A stretch of 64,000 bases of DNA from Jaminaea rosea (GCF_003144245.1 NW_020289979.1:186001-250000); one strand, 5' to 3'. Numbered from the stretch's first letter, positions 22,615 to 34,863 are shown. A program made the numbers and translations. Notes: generated by a model not told the origin, from the letters alone.

Positions 22615-23055
22615 CGATACATGTCCACCTCCCCCTCCGGCGGTAGCGGCGGCCTACCACCATTCGACGCATTCGCCGACTCATTGACCTTAGGCATGGG
22701 TCAGCCAAGCATCGCGCAGCTCATGCCTGCATTGAAACCGCAGCAGTACCACGCTCAGCAGTCGCACCACTTCGGTGGACAGGGGCAGGGAAGCGGGTTG
22801 CTGCCTTCACATCAAGGTGGCGGTGGAGGTGGTGGGCAGAGACATTCGATGATCCTTCCAACTACCTCGCAGGGCTCTGCAAGGATGAGCCCTTACCTTC
22901 AGCAGCAGCAGCAGCAGCATGGGCAGCAGCAGCAGCAGAGTCCTTTGATACCTGGCGGCTTCCCCTCGTCGAGCGGTGCGGGTGGAAGGGGGACTACTTC
23001 GCCGTATCCTGAAGGTCAGAGCAGGAGGTACTCGCATCAGCAAGGCTTCCAATGA
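19080..23055 (+). CDS. YAK1: Yak1/DYRK-family protein kinase
   Basis: Exons 19080-20609 and 20686-23055 (76-nt intron, phase 0, inside the kinase N-lobe) encode 1299 residues. The kinase domain spans about residues 460-790: GQGTFGQVV glycine loop, VAVKVIKN lysine, HCDLKPENIL catalytic loop (the Cys variant of HRD typical of DYRKs), DFGSACHE, and the activation loop YTYIQSRFYRSPE with the DYRK YxY autophosphorylation tyrosines. The N-terminus is Ser/Pro/Gly-rich. The C-terminus has Ala-Gln dipeptide runs (about nt 21835-21970) and several polyglutamine tracts. By family it is a soluble kinase that restrains growth and promotes stress and stationary-phase programmes downstream of PKA/TOR. The ATG at 19080 is the first in frame. 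It is divergent from MLH1 and convergent with the GH16 gene. Confidence 0.95.
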
Positions 23056-23850
23056 GAAGATCAGCGGCTGGTGGCGGATTGAGGGCTGGCGATGCGGTAG
23101 CTCTCGCGATGTGATGATCAAGAGGTCGGTAGAGAAGCGAAAGAGTGCAAAGCAGCAGAGGAGCAGTCACGTTGCCTCGCAGGATATCTCGTCTCGTTCT
23201 TCCTCATCTCCTCCTCTTCCAGCCTAGCATCCTTGTACATGGATCACCTCGAGGTATGACCACGACGTTGACGTTGACGATGACCAGCAGCAATGCAGAA
23301 TGACCATTTATGCCTTGGACCGTACTGCAAAACTGGTCTGGAGACGTGCGTGAGTTCATCTCTTGCTTCGCATTGGCCCTCTACGGTACGAGCATCATCG
23401 CTGAGCCGCTTCACTCAATCATAGGAAGACGACATGGAATTGAGAGTGACGACTGAAGAAGCATTGACGAAGGAAAAAGTCAAGGTCGCCCACACTTCCC
23501 TACCGATGGGGCGAAGGAGGCGCAGCAAGACATCGAGATCTCGCGCTTTTGTCCTCCATCTCCCTCGCGATTTCCCTTGCGAGGCATATCGAGGCTAGGA
23601 GGAGAAAGGTAGGGCGCGAGGAAGAAGAAGGGGTGTAGCCTCGCCTGCGAGGTGCTCCGAAGAAGAGGAGTGGAAGTTCCTTCTACCTCTTTTGGTTCTT
23701 GAAGCGGACTGGGTTGATGAGGATGACAGAAGTGAGGCGACGTGCGTGTATAGGCGGTGATGCGCCATTGGTACCGAGAAAGGGAAGGCGCCTTCATGTG
23801 ATGACGATTGGCATCGTCGTAAGAGGCAGCGGCTGTGCCTTACCCGCAGG
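23056..23850. other. Convergent 3' intergenic region
   Basis: Nearly 800 bp between the stop codons of YAK1 and the GH16 gene, presumably both 3' UTRs and terminators. Short frames are present but none resembles a known protein; nothing else was seen. Confidence 0.4.
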
Positions 23851-25716
23851 CTAAAATTCAGCATGAGGCCAGAGATGGTCGAAGAAGCCCCTTCCGGAAG
23901 CTCGTCCCGCATCGAGCTCATCACCGCCGAATTTCGCAAACTTCGTGTCGCGCTTCTCGTTGCGGCCGTCATCATTTACGCGAGCGTCGACCTCATTGTC
24001 CTGCTCATTATCACGGGGCAAGGAAGGGCGATGGTGCGTGTGAAAGTGGCCGTACGCCTTTGCATGGTTGACGTGTGGATGCGAGTGGGACTTGGCGTGG
24101 CCGTGGTGATAAGCAGCAGGCGCAGCTGCCTTGAATTGGTGAGAGGACGAGGAGGAGGAGACAATCTTGTGCCCGTGGGTCTTGGCCTTGCCGGCAACGA
24201 AGCTGTGCTGATTCTCCGTGCTCTCGCTCGAGACTGGGCTGCCCGACGACAAGGAGACCTTGACTTTGCTGCCACTGCCACTGCCACTGCCGTGGTCGGT
24301 GTCGCCGGAAGTCGAAGGATTGCTCGAGGTGGACGAGGAGCTCGAGGTCGTCGACTCTGGGCTGTTGGACTGGGGTCCACCCGTCTGACCTGCAGGCGCA
24401 AAGAAGACGAAGCTCTCAAAGTCGAAGTGCCCTCCGCCATTCTCCAGCAACTCCTTCGTAGCCGCCCCCGTATTGTGGTACGCAGGACAGCTCATGCCCG
24501 TCTTCTTGTTGCAGCTGTCCTTGGCCCAATAGAACTCGGGCAGCCCAGCGCACTGGTCGAGCATCATGACGATGACGTGCTCAGTGTCGAGCTGTTTGGA
24601 GTCGGTGCAGGCACGGAAGGGAGGTAGCGAGAGGGTGGCTTTGCCAAAAGAGCCTGTGTTGATCGACGTTTGGGAGGCCACATCTTGCAGCACAGTTGGT
24701 GCCTCGGCTTTGGTCCAGAACCTGCAACGTGAGAAGGAGAGGTGTTGGGTGTCAGTGGATAGAGAGGGTGATGGCCAATCGTGGGCGCCGCATTGCTCAC
24801 CAAGCGTTGACGGCTGCCTGGCTGCGCTCAACTGCGATGATCGTCGGTTGCTTGTTCATCATCTCCGGGATGCTCGCCGCGTTCGGATTGCCGCTGTGGT
24901 CCATGTAGATTCCGCAACCACGTCGCCCACTGACGCCGATGCGCTTGGTACACGTAGTCATGAGCGCATCGCCGTCAACGAGGCTGCTGACCTCCTCCTC
25001 GGACTTGGTGCACACACCTTGCGAGTGAAGCACAATGGCATTGGGGCGGTTGTAGCCATTAGCATACTCGAAGATGTCAATCTCGCTGCGCCACTTGGCA
25101 CCCTCGTCGGACGATTGGGTGAAGATGGACGACCAAACAGAGCAACCGACGGGGACCTTGTTGATCGAGAAGATGTAGACTCCGTCCTTGTACCAGTTCT
25201 TGGATTTGAAGCGCAGTGAGTTGCGCTTGAAGGCGCGACGATGGAGCTCGCCTTCGTTGTTGGTAGCATTTGAGGAGAGGGAGCGCTTGCCAGAGCTTGA
25301 GCTTTGGCCTACGTCAAAGCCCCATCGGAAGCCCCTGTCAGCATACGACAGACGATGAGAAGATGCGGTCAGCTTGATGATGAGCATGCGTGTCAGTGTT
25401 GCCATACTCACTTGCCGCCAGTGCCAGCTCCGATCATGCCCAATTGCTTGGCCTGCTCTTCATCGACAAAGTTGACGTACTGGTGGTAGGCATTCTGCTG
25501 CGTGTCAAAATTGAACTCGGCCAGCCACTCCTCGGGCGTGGTGAGAGCAATGCGCTTGGTGTAGCTGGCCGGCTTGGCATCGTAGCGGTCGTTGCTGACG
25601 GGAAGGTAGCTGTCTGCCTTGACGACGGGCATAGTGGTGAGGGCTGTCCACGAGACCGCCAGGGCCACGAGGAGGGGCAGCGAGAGCGTCATGCGAGATG
25701 ATGTGAGTGCAAGCAT
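23851..25716 (-). CDS. Secreted GH16-family glycosidase with His-rich C-terminal tail
   Basis: Exons 25716-25412, 25334-24801 and 24721-23851 (introns 77 and 79 nt) give 569 residues. A signal peptide is evident: MTLSLPLLVALAVSW, from an in-frame Met at 25692, or with eight extra residues from 25716. The GH16 catalytic motif ExDxxE appears as SEIDIFEYANG (about residue 185), with VGCSVWSS before it and LHSQGVC after it. IIAVERSQAAVNAWFWTK, spanning the second intron, matches the usual GH16 VMERT...VWFW block. It probably cleaves or transfers beta-1,3(4)-glucan in the wall or outside the cell; the substrate is not determined by sequence. After about residue 390 the chain becomes a Ser/Thr/Gly linker, then a histidine-rich stretch (about 480-510) and a charged end with no GPI-type hydrophobic tail. 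It is divergent from the GCK-III kinase gene. Confidence 0.87.
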
Positions 25717-27132
25717 TCTGAATTGTGGCAGATGAGTGTGCGTGTCTTCGCGTGCGTGTGGCGTGTGGTCGAAGCGTCAAGGACCGTGTGGTTGGGAAGA
25801 TTGAGTGTGGTGGTGGCGCTGCGGGCGCGACGTCCAAATGGCTCGAGCGTACGAGGCTAGGGAGGTGAAGGGGCCGGGTAGGGTCGAGGAAGGCAGGCAA
25901 AGGGGAGGAAAGATGGGTGCGATGGGGAGAATGCAAGATGCACAGCAAGCGGGTCATCGAGTGAGTTACGAGCGAGATTAGCTGGCGAGTGCGAGCGATG
26001 ATGAGCGGCTGGCTACTGCACCCGGCCGAGGGCGCACCACCGCCCCGTCGGCTCAGCTCAGCGCATCATTCATCCAGCGGTGCCTGCTGCTTGGCAATAC
26101 CAGCTGGAGAGATTGCTTTGCGCCGCCCCGCCAATCATTCATTCACTTCTCGACCGTCGTTGTCTTGGTCGACACCAGAGGGGCAGCAGGGCTGTCGCAA
26201 TGCTTCCGGAGGCCTCGCCGCCTTGCTTTGATCCCGCCTTTACTACCTACTCCGATGAGATGCCCTGGTTGGCATGCCATAGCCAAGCGTGCGCTTCAAC
26301 CCTTTACAGCCGCCTGCGCCGTTCTATCCTTCTTCTCACCATCACTTTGCTGCCGTCTGTGAGGCGTCAAGCGGACGACGCTCCAGCAACCTCGGGGCGT
26401 TGTCCAGGACCATGAAAGCCAGCCATGACCTTCTCTTTGCGGGGCGCCATTCAGCCAGCTGCGCCTTTGTGAGTGTGAAGCCGCATCGTCATCGTCCTCA
26501 CGATCGCCGTGGCGTTGCTTGGTCTGCGGATCTCACGAGAAGCGGACCGTTGGGCGGCGGCGGTCCGCCTCGCATCGTCATTCTCGGCGAGGAGGCCGAA
26601 CCGCCGCCTGCCTGCCATGTGGCTTCAAACGCGTAGGCCCGTGCCGCGCTTGCTCCCTTTCCTTTCTGTGCGTCATTCGACTGGGACTCGCGTCGATGTG
26701 GACGCAGGAAGCCCCTGAGCGGCCCTTCATCCGCGATCGCGTCGACGGTCCCGCCCGTCAAACGATTCAGAGGCCATGGATCGTTGTGATGTGACAGGCA
26801 GGAGGGACAGGGGTGCAAGCATAGCCAGACAGGGTTCCGCAATTGGCAAGGCGAAGGCGAGGGGCGAGTACGTCGATCTGAAGCGACTTTCAAGCCTTGC
26901 GACGGCTGAGTAGATGGAAGGAGAATTGCACCGCTCGCCCGTCACCCTGTGGTCCACGTCTTGACTTGACTCTCTTCACTATCATCATTGACTCCTTGAC
27001 GTGGTACCAGCATCCGTGACATCAGCGGACGACTCTTCCTTGACGACTTGCGGCTATCACGACAGCACCACCGAGGGGACTCACGAGCAACCCTAGAAGG
27101 AACGACGAGCCGCTACCAGTGACAAGGCCTGG
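25717..27132. promoter_or_regulatory. Long divergent intergenic region, GH16 / GCK-III kinase
   Basis: About 1.4 kb between divergent start codons. Frames of up to about 130 residues occur here on both strands but are compositionally random, so I treat the region as promoters and leaders. No tRNA, repeat or element was found. Confidence 0.4.
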
Positions 27133-29730
27133 ATGGTGAGTACCGCGCTAGCTAGCAAACCAACATCGTTCTCGTGATCATCGAAAGCTGAAACAGCCCC
27201 ATCCTCTACCCTCTCGCAGCCCAACATCTCGATCCCTGCGAGGGCAAAGTCGCCCATCCAGATGCTGCGTCAAAAGTCCAACGCCAACCTGGACGTCTCG
27301 CCCAAGTCACCGGTGCCGCAGACTCGACTTCATACCATCGGCACCCCCTCGAGGAGGCTATCCGACGCCTCCGCAGCCAACACGCTGCGACCCAGTCCCA
27401 CTCACCAACCCACACCTTTCATCATCCCCGGCCCCTCTCCCTCCCTCACCTTGGCCACGGGCGATGAGCTCGCCCAGCAATACGAGCTCGTCGAGCGCCT
27501 CGGCACAGGCTCTTTTGGCACTGTGTACAAGGCCGTGCACAAAGAGTCGAAGCAGATTGTCGCCATCAAGCAAATTGACCTGGAGGACTCAGACGATGAC
27601 ATTAGCGAGATCCAGATGGAGATTGCCCACCTCGCCGGATGTGATAGCGATTACGTGACGCGTTACTACGGCTCATTCGTGAAGGGACATAAGCTCTGGA
27701 TCGTTCAGGAGTATCTCGCTGGCGGGTCTTGCCTCGACTTGCTCAAGGCTGGCCCTTTCTCTGAGGCACACGTAGCGACGGTGTGCCGCGAGCTACTGCT
27801 CGGCCTTGATTACCTGCACAGCGAAGGCAAAATTCACCGCGACATCAAGGCGGCGAATGTTCTCCTCTCTGCCACGGGCAAGGTCAAGTTAGCAGACTTT
27901 GGCGTCGCAGCTCAGCTGTCGAGCAACCAGTCGAGGCGCAACACCTTCGTCGGCACTCCATTCTGGATGGCGCCGGAGGTCATTCGCCAAGCAGGGTATG
28001 ATGCCAAAGCCGACGTGTGGTCGCTCGGCATCACGGCAATCGAGATGGCCAAGGGGGAGCCACCCCTTGCTGACTACCATCCGATGCGTGTGCTTTTCCT
28101 CATTCCCAAGGCCAAAGCGCCCACTCTGGAAGGCTCTCATTTCACGCGCGACTTCAAGGACTTCGTAGCTTTGTGCCTCATCAAGGACCCAAAGCAGCGT
28201 CCCACTGTACGGGAGCTTCTGCAACATCGTTTCATCAAGACGGCAAGGCGCACTCACTGCCTGACGGAGCTGATCGAGCGGCATGCTGAGTACAAGAGCA
28301 AAGGCGCCAAGCGTGGCGGAGCTATCGTCAAGGATCATCTCCATGCGCTGCAGCCTTCCGAGTCTACTTTTGGCAACGGTGGGACCATGATGTCTGAGTG
28401 GCAGTTCGATACCATGGCTAGCGCTCGCTTCGATGACGAGTTCGACGACGCCTTCGATGAGGACCTCGATGGCGAGGAGGAAGAGGAGACCTACCGGCAG
28501 TGGGGCACGACTACTGCCCCTCGCCAGGGCTACTCTACTATCAAGGGCGGCCAGCGCGGCAACGAGGCACTGAACCAAGCATTCGAGTCGACCATCCGTC
28601 TCGGCGGAGAGCCGAACAACCGTAGAGCAAGCATCCTCGTGGGCTCCGAGGGTGAGCAAGACCACACCGAGGTCGAGGACCAAGATGAGGACGAGGAGAG
28701 CCTCGCCCAGCGCAACGCCTTCGAGCGATCCAACTCCTCCCACTCATCAGACACGTGCGACTCCTCTGCGGGACCCTCGACACCACCTTCCACCTCGCCA
28801 GCAACCACGGCCCTCCCAGCCGCAATCGTAGCCGCGGGCGTCCTCCCCGCCCGTATCCTGAGTGGAGCGCCACGCTCCCCGATCTCAGGCAAAGTGCCGC
28901 TCCGGGCCCCTTCCACTACCAGCCTCTCAGCTACCGCTACCGGCGCGGCGGCGATCTCTGCGCCTCCCAGGTCCGGAAACAACACGCCTGCCGGGATGAG
29001 GAGTAGGAGTAACAGCTCGCAGAGGCAGGACACTGTCAGACCGGCGAAGCAGAGGGATGGGCTTGGATTGGGATTGGGCAGTGCTTCCAGCAGTAATGGA
29101 GCTGCACCTGGTTCCTCCTCAGCGCGAAGAGGCTCAACCGCTTCAAGCGGTCGCGCAGCCACTCTTCTCCCTCCTCTTCCGTCGTCTCCATCAGGTTCTC
29201 CCAACCCGGCCTCGGCCCACACGAACTCGGAGCCCCTACCCAGTCGCGACGCGGCCGCTGGTCTCTCCCTGATTCGCGACGTCCTCCTCCCCACTCTCGC
29301 TCTACACCACTCATCCCCGCACACCACACCACCCGAAGCGGCCGCCCTCGCCGACCTAGCCTCCAGCTTCGAGCGCCTCGCCGATGCGAACGCGGAGCGG
29401 GCTTACCACGTTGTCGTGGATCTATTGCTGGGGATGAGTGGGCATGAGAATGCAAGGGAAAACTTGGGCAGGACGATTAGGAGGAAGATCAGGAGGGTTG
29501 CTACGAGTAGCATGGGCGCGGAGGAAGATGGGGAAACGAAGCGTGGTGGGAATGGACTGCCCATGAGCCCTGAGAGATCTTCATCAGCCCCTCCGACGTC
29601 GAACCCCTCCACGCCAAACTCGACCGTGGCAGCAGCATCCTCCTCATCATCGAACTGGTCTCCGATCGCCGACCTTTTCCTTCAGGGAAGATGGGGCGAG
29701 GCGTTGAGGAAGAGTGTGTGGGGGTGGTGA
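27133..29730 (+). CDS. GCK-III Ste20-like kinase (Don3/Sid1/Kic1 type)
   Basis: The main exon runs 27220-29730. A strong intron (27136-27219: GTGAGT...CTCGCAG, 84 nt) places an ATG at 27133-27135 directly before the donor, giving MPNISIPARAKSPIQM and 837 residues. Starting at the internal ATG (27262) gives 822. In the shorter numbering the kinase domain is about residues 74-325: GTGSFGTVYKAV, VAIKQIDLED, HRDIKAANVLL, DFGVAAQL, GTPFWMAPEV and KADVWSLGITAIEMAKGEPP. This combination is diagnostic of germinal-centre kinases of class III. Relatives act in septation, cell separation and polarity (Don3 in smuts, Sid1 in the SIN, Kic1/Nak1 in the RAM network). The C-terminal half is Ser/Pro-rich with acidic patches and a helical region around nt 29260-29500. 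The exact orthologue is not settled by sequence inspection. Confidence 0.9.
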
Positions 29731-30002
29731 GGGGCGCAGCATATGGACATTTAGACATTGACGACACTTGACGACCCGGACGAACATGAGACGACCACGA
29801 GACGATTGAACACCGTAGAGTCGGGACCGTAATCCCTTTCAGCATTTCTCCTCACCCGCTTTCCTTTCCTCGCGCGCCTTCTTGCATTGTATTTTCGACC
29901 CTCCTCATTCTTCTCTCAATCGAAGGCAATGCCACTTCTTATTTTATCTTGGAACACGAGCAAAGCACTTCATATCGGCTTGTACACCTCTCCACCGCTC
30001 AC

Positions 30003-33000
30003 CTACGAATCAGCCAACAACCTCTCCAGCGCCTTCTCGACCCTATAGTTGCTCTTCTCGAGTGCAGCGATCACCTTGTTGCGCGGGAAGCCCATGCCTG
30101 CCAACTGGCGTACAGCGGGGGCATCGTCTGGGAGGGCGGCTGTTGGCTCGCTACCTCCTGTTCCTCCTGATGAAGACTTGGGAGCGACACCGGGTGGTGG
30201 ACCTGGTGGAGGAGCGAATGGGCCGGTGGCGCCGCCTGTCGCGCTTCGCGCTGGGACTGGCGGAGGGGCGCTGCTCGAGGGGGCATTGCTTGCGGTGGCA
30301 GGGGTAGTCGAAGCGAAGGCTGGTGCTGCTGATGAGCTTGCGCCAGCTGCTCCATCCTCTGAAGGAGCGAAAGCGTCCTCAAACGAGCTGAACGCCGAGC
30401 TTGGGTCCGAAGTGGACTTGCTGCCCGTTGCTCCAGCACCGCCCGTCGTAGACGTAGCCGCAGGGCCAAAGGCGTCATCGAAGCCTGCAAAGGCGTTGTT
30501 GTCGGCAGGCGCGGTACTGGCGCCAGGGAAGGCCGAGGATGCGGTATTGGACGCGCCGCCACTAGCCTTGTTGTTGTCGAAGGAAGGCACAAAGTCAAAG
30601 TCGGCGTCATCGAATGCATCCTCGAATCCTTCGTCACGACTGAGCGAGCCGGCCGTGGCTGTCTTGGTCGTAGCCTCCGTGCCTGCGCTTGCTGTTGAGG
30701 CGTTGGTGGTATTGGCAGAGCCGAAGTCAGCAAATGAGGATTCAAAGTCGTCGAAGGACGGTTGCTGTTGAGCAGGCGCAGTAGCTGCTGCGGGTGCAGA
30801 AGGAGCGGACGACTGGGCAGATCCAAGCGTCCCGCTCCTCACAGGCGCAGGAGGAGGCGCTCGTCGAGTCTTGGTGCTATTCGCTGGGCTCAACTGCGCT
30901 GTCCCTGCATCGTCCGCGGCAGGAGGCATGCTGGCTACGGTCGGCGGAGGAACGACCGCAGGAGCTGGTGCGACGGGAGCAGCAGCAAAGTCGTCGTCGA
31001 ATCCGCTCATTCCCGCTGCTCCAGCGGTGCCAGAGCCAAAGGCGCCAGGCATGGCCGGTGTGACGCTGCGCTCCTCCTGGGCGGTAGCGGCGGGGATGCC
31101 GCTCGTCGCGCCTGAAGTAGTATGGCCGGCACTGTCCGCCGCGTCCACAAAGGCTGCATCCGTCGTTCCTGTGTTTTGGCTGCTGAGGAATTCGTTGCCG
31201 CCCAGACTGGTGGCGGAGGACGTTGAGGGAGGCATCAGGCCACCGCCAAGGGCTGCAGCACCAGCACCTCCCGCAACGGCGGCACCAGCACCAGCACCAG
31301 CAGCGAGAGGAAGGGAAGAGTTGTTGGCGCTGTCGTCATCGTCGAGCTCGGGGAAGCGCTCGCTGGCTCCAGCAGTCGTTGTTGCGGGTGGCAGCTGCTC
31401 TTCTCCTCCACTCGAGATCGTGTTAGGCTCGCTGGAAGCAGCGGTGCCGCGGGCACCACCGTGCTTGTACCCATCCAAGTCTTCTGGTCCCTCGTCATCC
31501 TCGCCATCAGACGAAGATGAGTAGCCCGCTTCGTCCTCAGCGTCAGCACCGCGGATGGGCTCCTTGCCCTTGCCCTTGGACGAGGTCATCGTGTCTCCTG
31601 TGTCGGCGACGTCAGCATCCGTCGCTACCTCGTCTGCGGTCGGTGCAGGGGCGGCAGGCTCGGCGGTTGCCATAGCGGTGGGCGCATCGACGGCTGTCTG
31701 TTCGCCAGATGCCAAGCCGCGGTCTGACTGAGCTCCAGCTGCTGGTTCTCCGCCCGAAAGATCATCGTCGAACGAGCCAAAGGCGTCATCGAAGGATGCA
31801 CCAGGTGCTGCTCCTCCTACGTTCGATGCTGGAGGTGCCTGCTGCTGTTGGCCAGAGGAGGGAGCAAAGTCGTCACCAAAGGCATCGTCGAACGTGTGGG
31901 CCCGAGAGGCTGGCGGCTGCTGCTGGCTTGCCGTCGCGCCGGTGTTCATGCCGAACGGATCGTCCTCGTCATCCTGATTATTCGTGGCTCCCTTCTTGTC
32001 GCTCGGCTCGGCCAGATGCATAGCTCCGACCCCAGCTGTGGCTGCTGCGGCTCCAGCGGCGAGACCGCCAGCAATGGCTCCGCCGTGACCGCCACTGCCT
32101 GCTTCTCTGTCGGTGCCGCCACTGTTGAATCGGTCGAAAGGATTGAGGGACTGTGTGCTTCCCGCCGGGCTAGCCACGGGTTCTGTAGCGCCGGGCACGC
32201 TCAGTCCACCAGCCATAGTAGGTGGCTCACGGCTCTGCTGTTGCGGCTCCTCGGCATCTTGCACTGGCGCCTCGCTCAACTCCTTGTGCTCGCCCTTGAC
32301 CTTCTCATGCTCCCCCTCTGCGGTGCTCAATTGCTTCTTCGCAATGGCAACCATTCCTTTTTGCTGTCTTCCCTCTTTTCTCAGCTTTTCTACCTCAGCC
32401 TTGAGCGTGCTGAGCTCCCCCTGCACCTCCGCCATGCGCTTCTTGGCCACGCGCACCTCCTCGCGGTCATGCATTACCTGCTGCTCAACCTCGTCCTTCT
32501 CCGCCTTCAAGCGGGAGAGGGTCGATTCCTCGCTAATCAGCTCGTCACGTAGTGTCTTAAGCTCAGCAGCCTGCTTGTCACGGCGAGCCTCGAGATCCTT
32601 GACAAGGCGAGACTCCGTCTCGTGCGTGGAGCGCACAGTCGCAAGGCGGGACTCGATTTCGGCGAGGGTACTTGCGTTCTGCGCCACGCCAGTCTCAAGG
32701 GTGGAGCGCTTCGATTGGAGGTCGTCGACTGCCTTCTGAGTACTATTGAGCTGCAGTGACTTGTTGCCGTACTCTGCGCTCTGATTTGTGGGAACGGCGC
32801 GTGAGGACCCTCCAGCGGCGGGCGTGGGGGCGGGCTTGGGGGAGGTGACACCCGCTGCGGCTTGCGTGGAGGCCCCCTTCGCAGCTGGCTGTGCATCGCT
32901 GTCGCCGCTGGTGAAGAAGTCATCGTCGAAGGGAGAAGACTTGGCGGCTGCGCCGGGGGCGGCCGCGGATACACCATGGGCGATGGGTGCGCCGGCGACG

Positions 33001-34577
33001 GGAGCAGCAAAGGCGGTCGCGGTTGATACGGGCAGATCGGAGGGATCATCGTCCATGAGTGAGAAGAGGTCCTTTTGGGTGTCCGTCTGCTGCGGGTCGA
33101 CAGCCTGGGGCAACTTCGTACCGCGCAAAGAGGGCGGGACCAGGTTGGCAGGAAGCTCCTGCGGCACTTCACCCCCTGTCAAGGCCGCATTGATCAGATG
33201 CATGGCCACGGCGAACTCCTCCCGCGACAGCGAGCCAGACTGAGTGACGTCCGAGAGGTCCCAGATGTTGGCAAGGACCGTCTCGCTGAGCTTGCTTTGC
33301 ATGAAGAAGGGGACGACGAGGTTGCCTGGCAGCTCGCCTCGGCGATCCGTGTCGAGACCATCGAAGAATTGGTCTGCTTTCGCCTTGTCCGTGGGCGTGA
33401 CTGCCCACTGTGAGGCTGCTGGGTTGGGGCCTGCAGGGGAAAAGGGGGCGCCTAGACCGCCGGTACGTTGAGCTGCAATGAAAGAGGCGTTGCCGGCGCT
33501 GCCTGTGGGTGTTGGAGACATTGGAGCGACGCCCCACATCTGTTGAGGTGCGGCTGAGGCTGATCCGCCCGTCTGCTGAGCGCGCAGGGGACTGCCTGGC
33601 GTCACTGAGCCAGTGCCTGCAGCAGCGTCGTATAGTCCTGGAGGCAAGACGGCGGGGACGTTCTGAATGGCTCCACTCATCGTTGCCTGGATGAAGTGCA
33701 TGCCAATGATGAAGTCGGCGAGGTCGAGGGAGCCGCGAGACTTTGTGTCCGCGAGGTTCCAGATAGCCCCGAGCTTGTCGAAAGGGAGGCGAGACTTGAC
33801 GAAGATCTCTTTGGCCTTTTCGCCGTCGAGCATGCCGCCCGAGGGGCCAGCGCTGGCGAAGATGCGCGTGTAGCGCGACTGTGAGTGAGGGCCAGACGGA
33901 TGCAAGATCAGCGACTGATAGCATTATAGGCACAGTGCTCCGCACTACTCACTCGATCTTCTGGCCGAATCTGGATTGCAGGCTGAGGGGGAAGGCTGCC
34001 AGTGCGCTGCGGGCTCATCGGGGACGCGCCAGCGGGAAGGTTGGGCAGCTGGATGCCCTCCAGGACAGGCGGTGGACCTGGACGCTGAATCATGGCTTCA
34101 TCTGGCGTCTCACCACGCTGGGCATGGCCGATGAGGCGCAATGCAACGCTGAATGTTGGGGCAGTAAGAAATCCATTGTTGGCCTGATGCGAGCGCGAAG
34201 GTGAGGACATGGTGATGAGTCCGCCGCTATGCACCGATTGTATGCTGCGCAGCGCTATGACGCGCAGCTTACTCACCGAATCGGCAATAGTCCAGATCTG
34301 GCCCAACGTAGGCGGAGGTAGCTTCGACTTGGCAAAGAAGGGGACGGCAGCCTGACCCTGAATGATTCCCGAGTTGGAAGGGTCGGCGAGGGAGAAGTAG
34401 TGGGCGAATGCGAGTCGCTCCGCAGGGCTGAGCTGGAGGTTGGGGGCTAGCGTGGGATGTGGGGCGTAGGGCGGAGGGCAACGATGATGAGAGTCAGTTG
34501 TGAGAGCTCAGCGATATGATCTGACCGCGCTCTGCGGTAGTCTCACCTCCTCCTGCTCCTGCTTGCTGCTGGCTCAT
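30003..34577 (-). CDS. EDE1: Ede1-like endocytic scaffold (three EH domains, coiled coil, UBA)
   Basis: Exons 34577-34547, 34446-34277, 34183-33953 and 33878-30003 (introns 100, 93 and 74 nt) give 1435 residues. The first EH domain starts about residue 15 (LSPAERLAFAHYF; TLGQIWTIADS) and is split by an intron. The second is at about 145-230 (GAIWNLADTKSRGSLDL) and the third at about 308-390 (ANIWDLSDVTQSGSLSREEF). All keep the tryptophan that contacts NPF peptides. A heptad coiled coil covers about 518-680. A long Ala/Gly/Asp-rich region carries repeated DDAF/DFDDAF-like motifs, and a UBA domain ends the protein (VRQLAGMGFPRNKVIAALE). By family it is one of the earliest arrivals at clathrin endocytic sites, binding adaptors, membranes and ubiquitin. 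It is convergent with the GCK-III gene. Confidence 0.95.
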
Positions 34578-34750
34578 GGCGGTCGCGAGCGAGTGGGGGT
34601 GTTGGTGATGCGGAGTGAAGCTGTGTCTCTCTCGTTGCCTGTCTGTCTCAGCTCGGCCCGGTCACAAGCTGGCCGCTAATGTGGAGTCGGGAGTGCCAGT
34701 CTCACATTGTGGCTGTCTATATACGTTGATTTCCGCGTGGTGCAGCAACT

Positions 34751-34849
34751 GTCTCCGTGGATCAGCTGGTTTAGATCGTCCCACTCATAAAATGGCACGT
34801 CGCTCCCGATGAAATGGGGAGGCCGCGAGTTCGAGCCTCGCCGGGGACA
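34751..34849 (+). tRNA. tRNA-Met(CAU), elongator type, with 24-nt intron
   Basis: The cloverleaf folds completely. Acceptor GTCTCCG (34751-34757) pairs with CGGGGAC (34842-34848), discriminator A 34849. The D arm is GATC/GATC with a GG-containing loop, the anticodon stem TCCCA (34779-34783)/TGGGG (34815-34819), the variable loop AGGCC, and the T arm GCGAG-TTCGAGC-CTCGC. The loop reads C-T-CAT-A, so the anticodon CAU is at 34786-34788. An intron of about 24 nt (34790-34813) sits at the canonical position after base 37. The mature length is 75 nt. Initiator features (A1-U72, three G-C pairs next to the anticodon loop) are absent, so elongator Met is favoured. Confidence 0.9.
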
Positions 34850-34858
34850 TGTACTTAC

Positions 34859-34863
34859 TTTTT
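34859..34863 (+). terminator. RNA polymerase III terminator of tRNA-Met
   Basis: A run of five T residues begins nine bases after the tRNA 3' end, followed by backup runs of seven and six T at 34883-34896. Confidence 0.75.

Noticed and set aside
26498-26893. 131-residue minus-strand frame in the GH16/kinase spacer
   Set aside because: There are no motifs, its codon use is not gene-like and it overlaps equally long frames on the other strand.
30049-31524. Plus-strand Ala/Pro/Gly-rich frames of 200 or more residues opposite EDE1
   Set aside because: They mirror the low-complexity Ala/Thr/Asp part of EDE1 and show no start context, motif or splice evidence.
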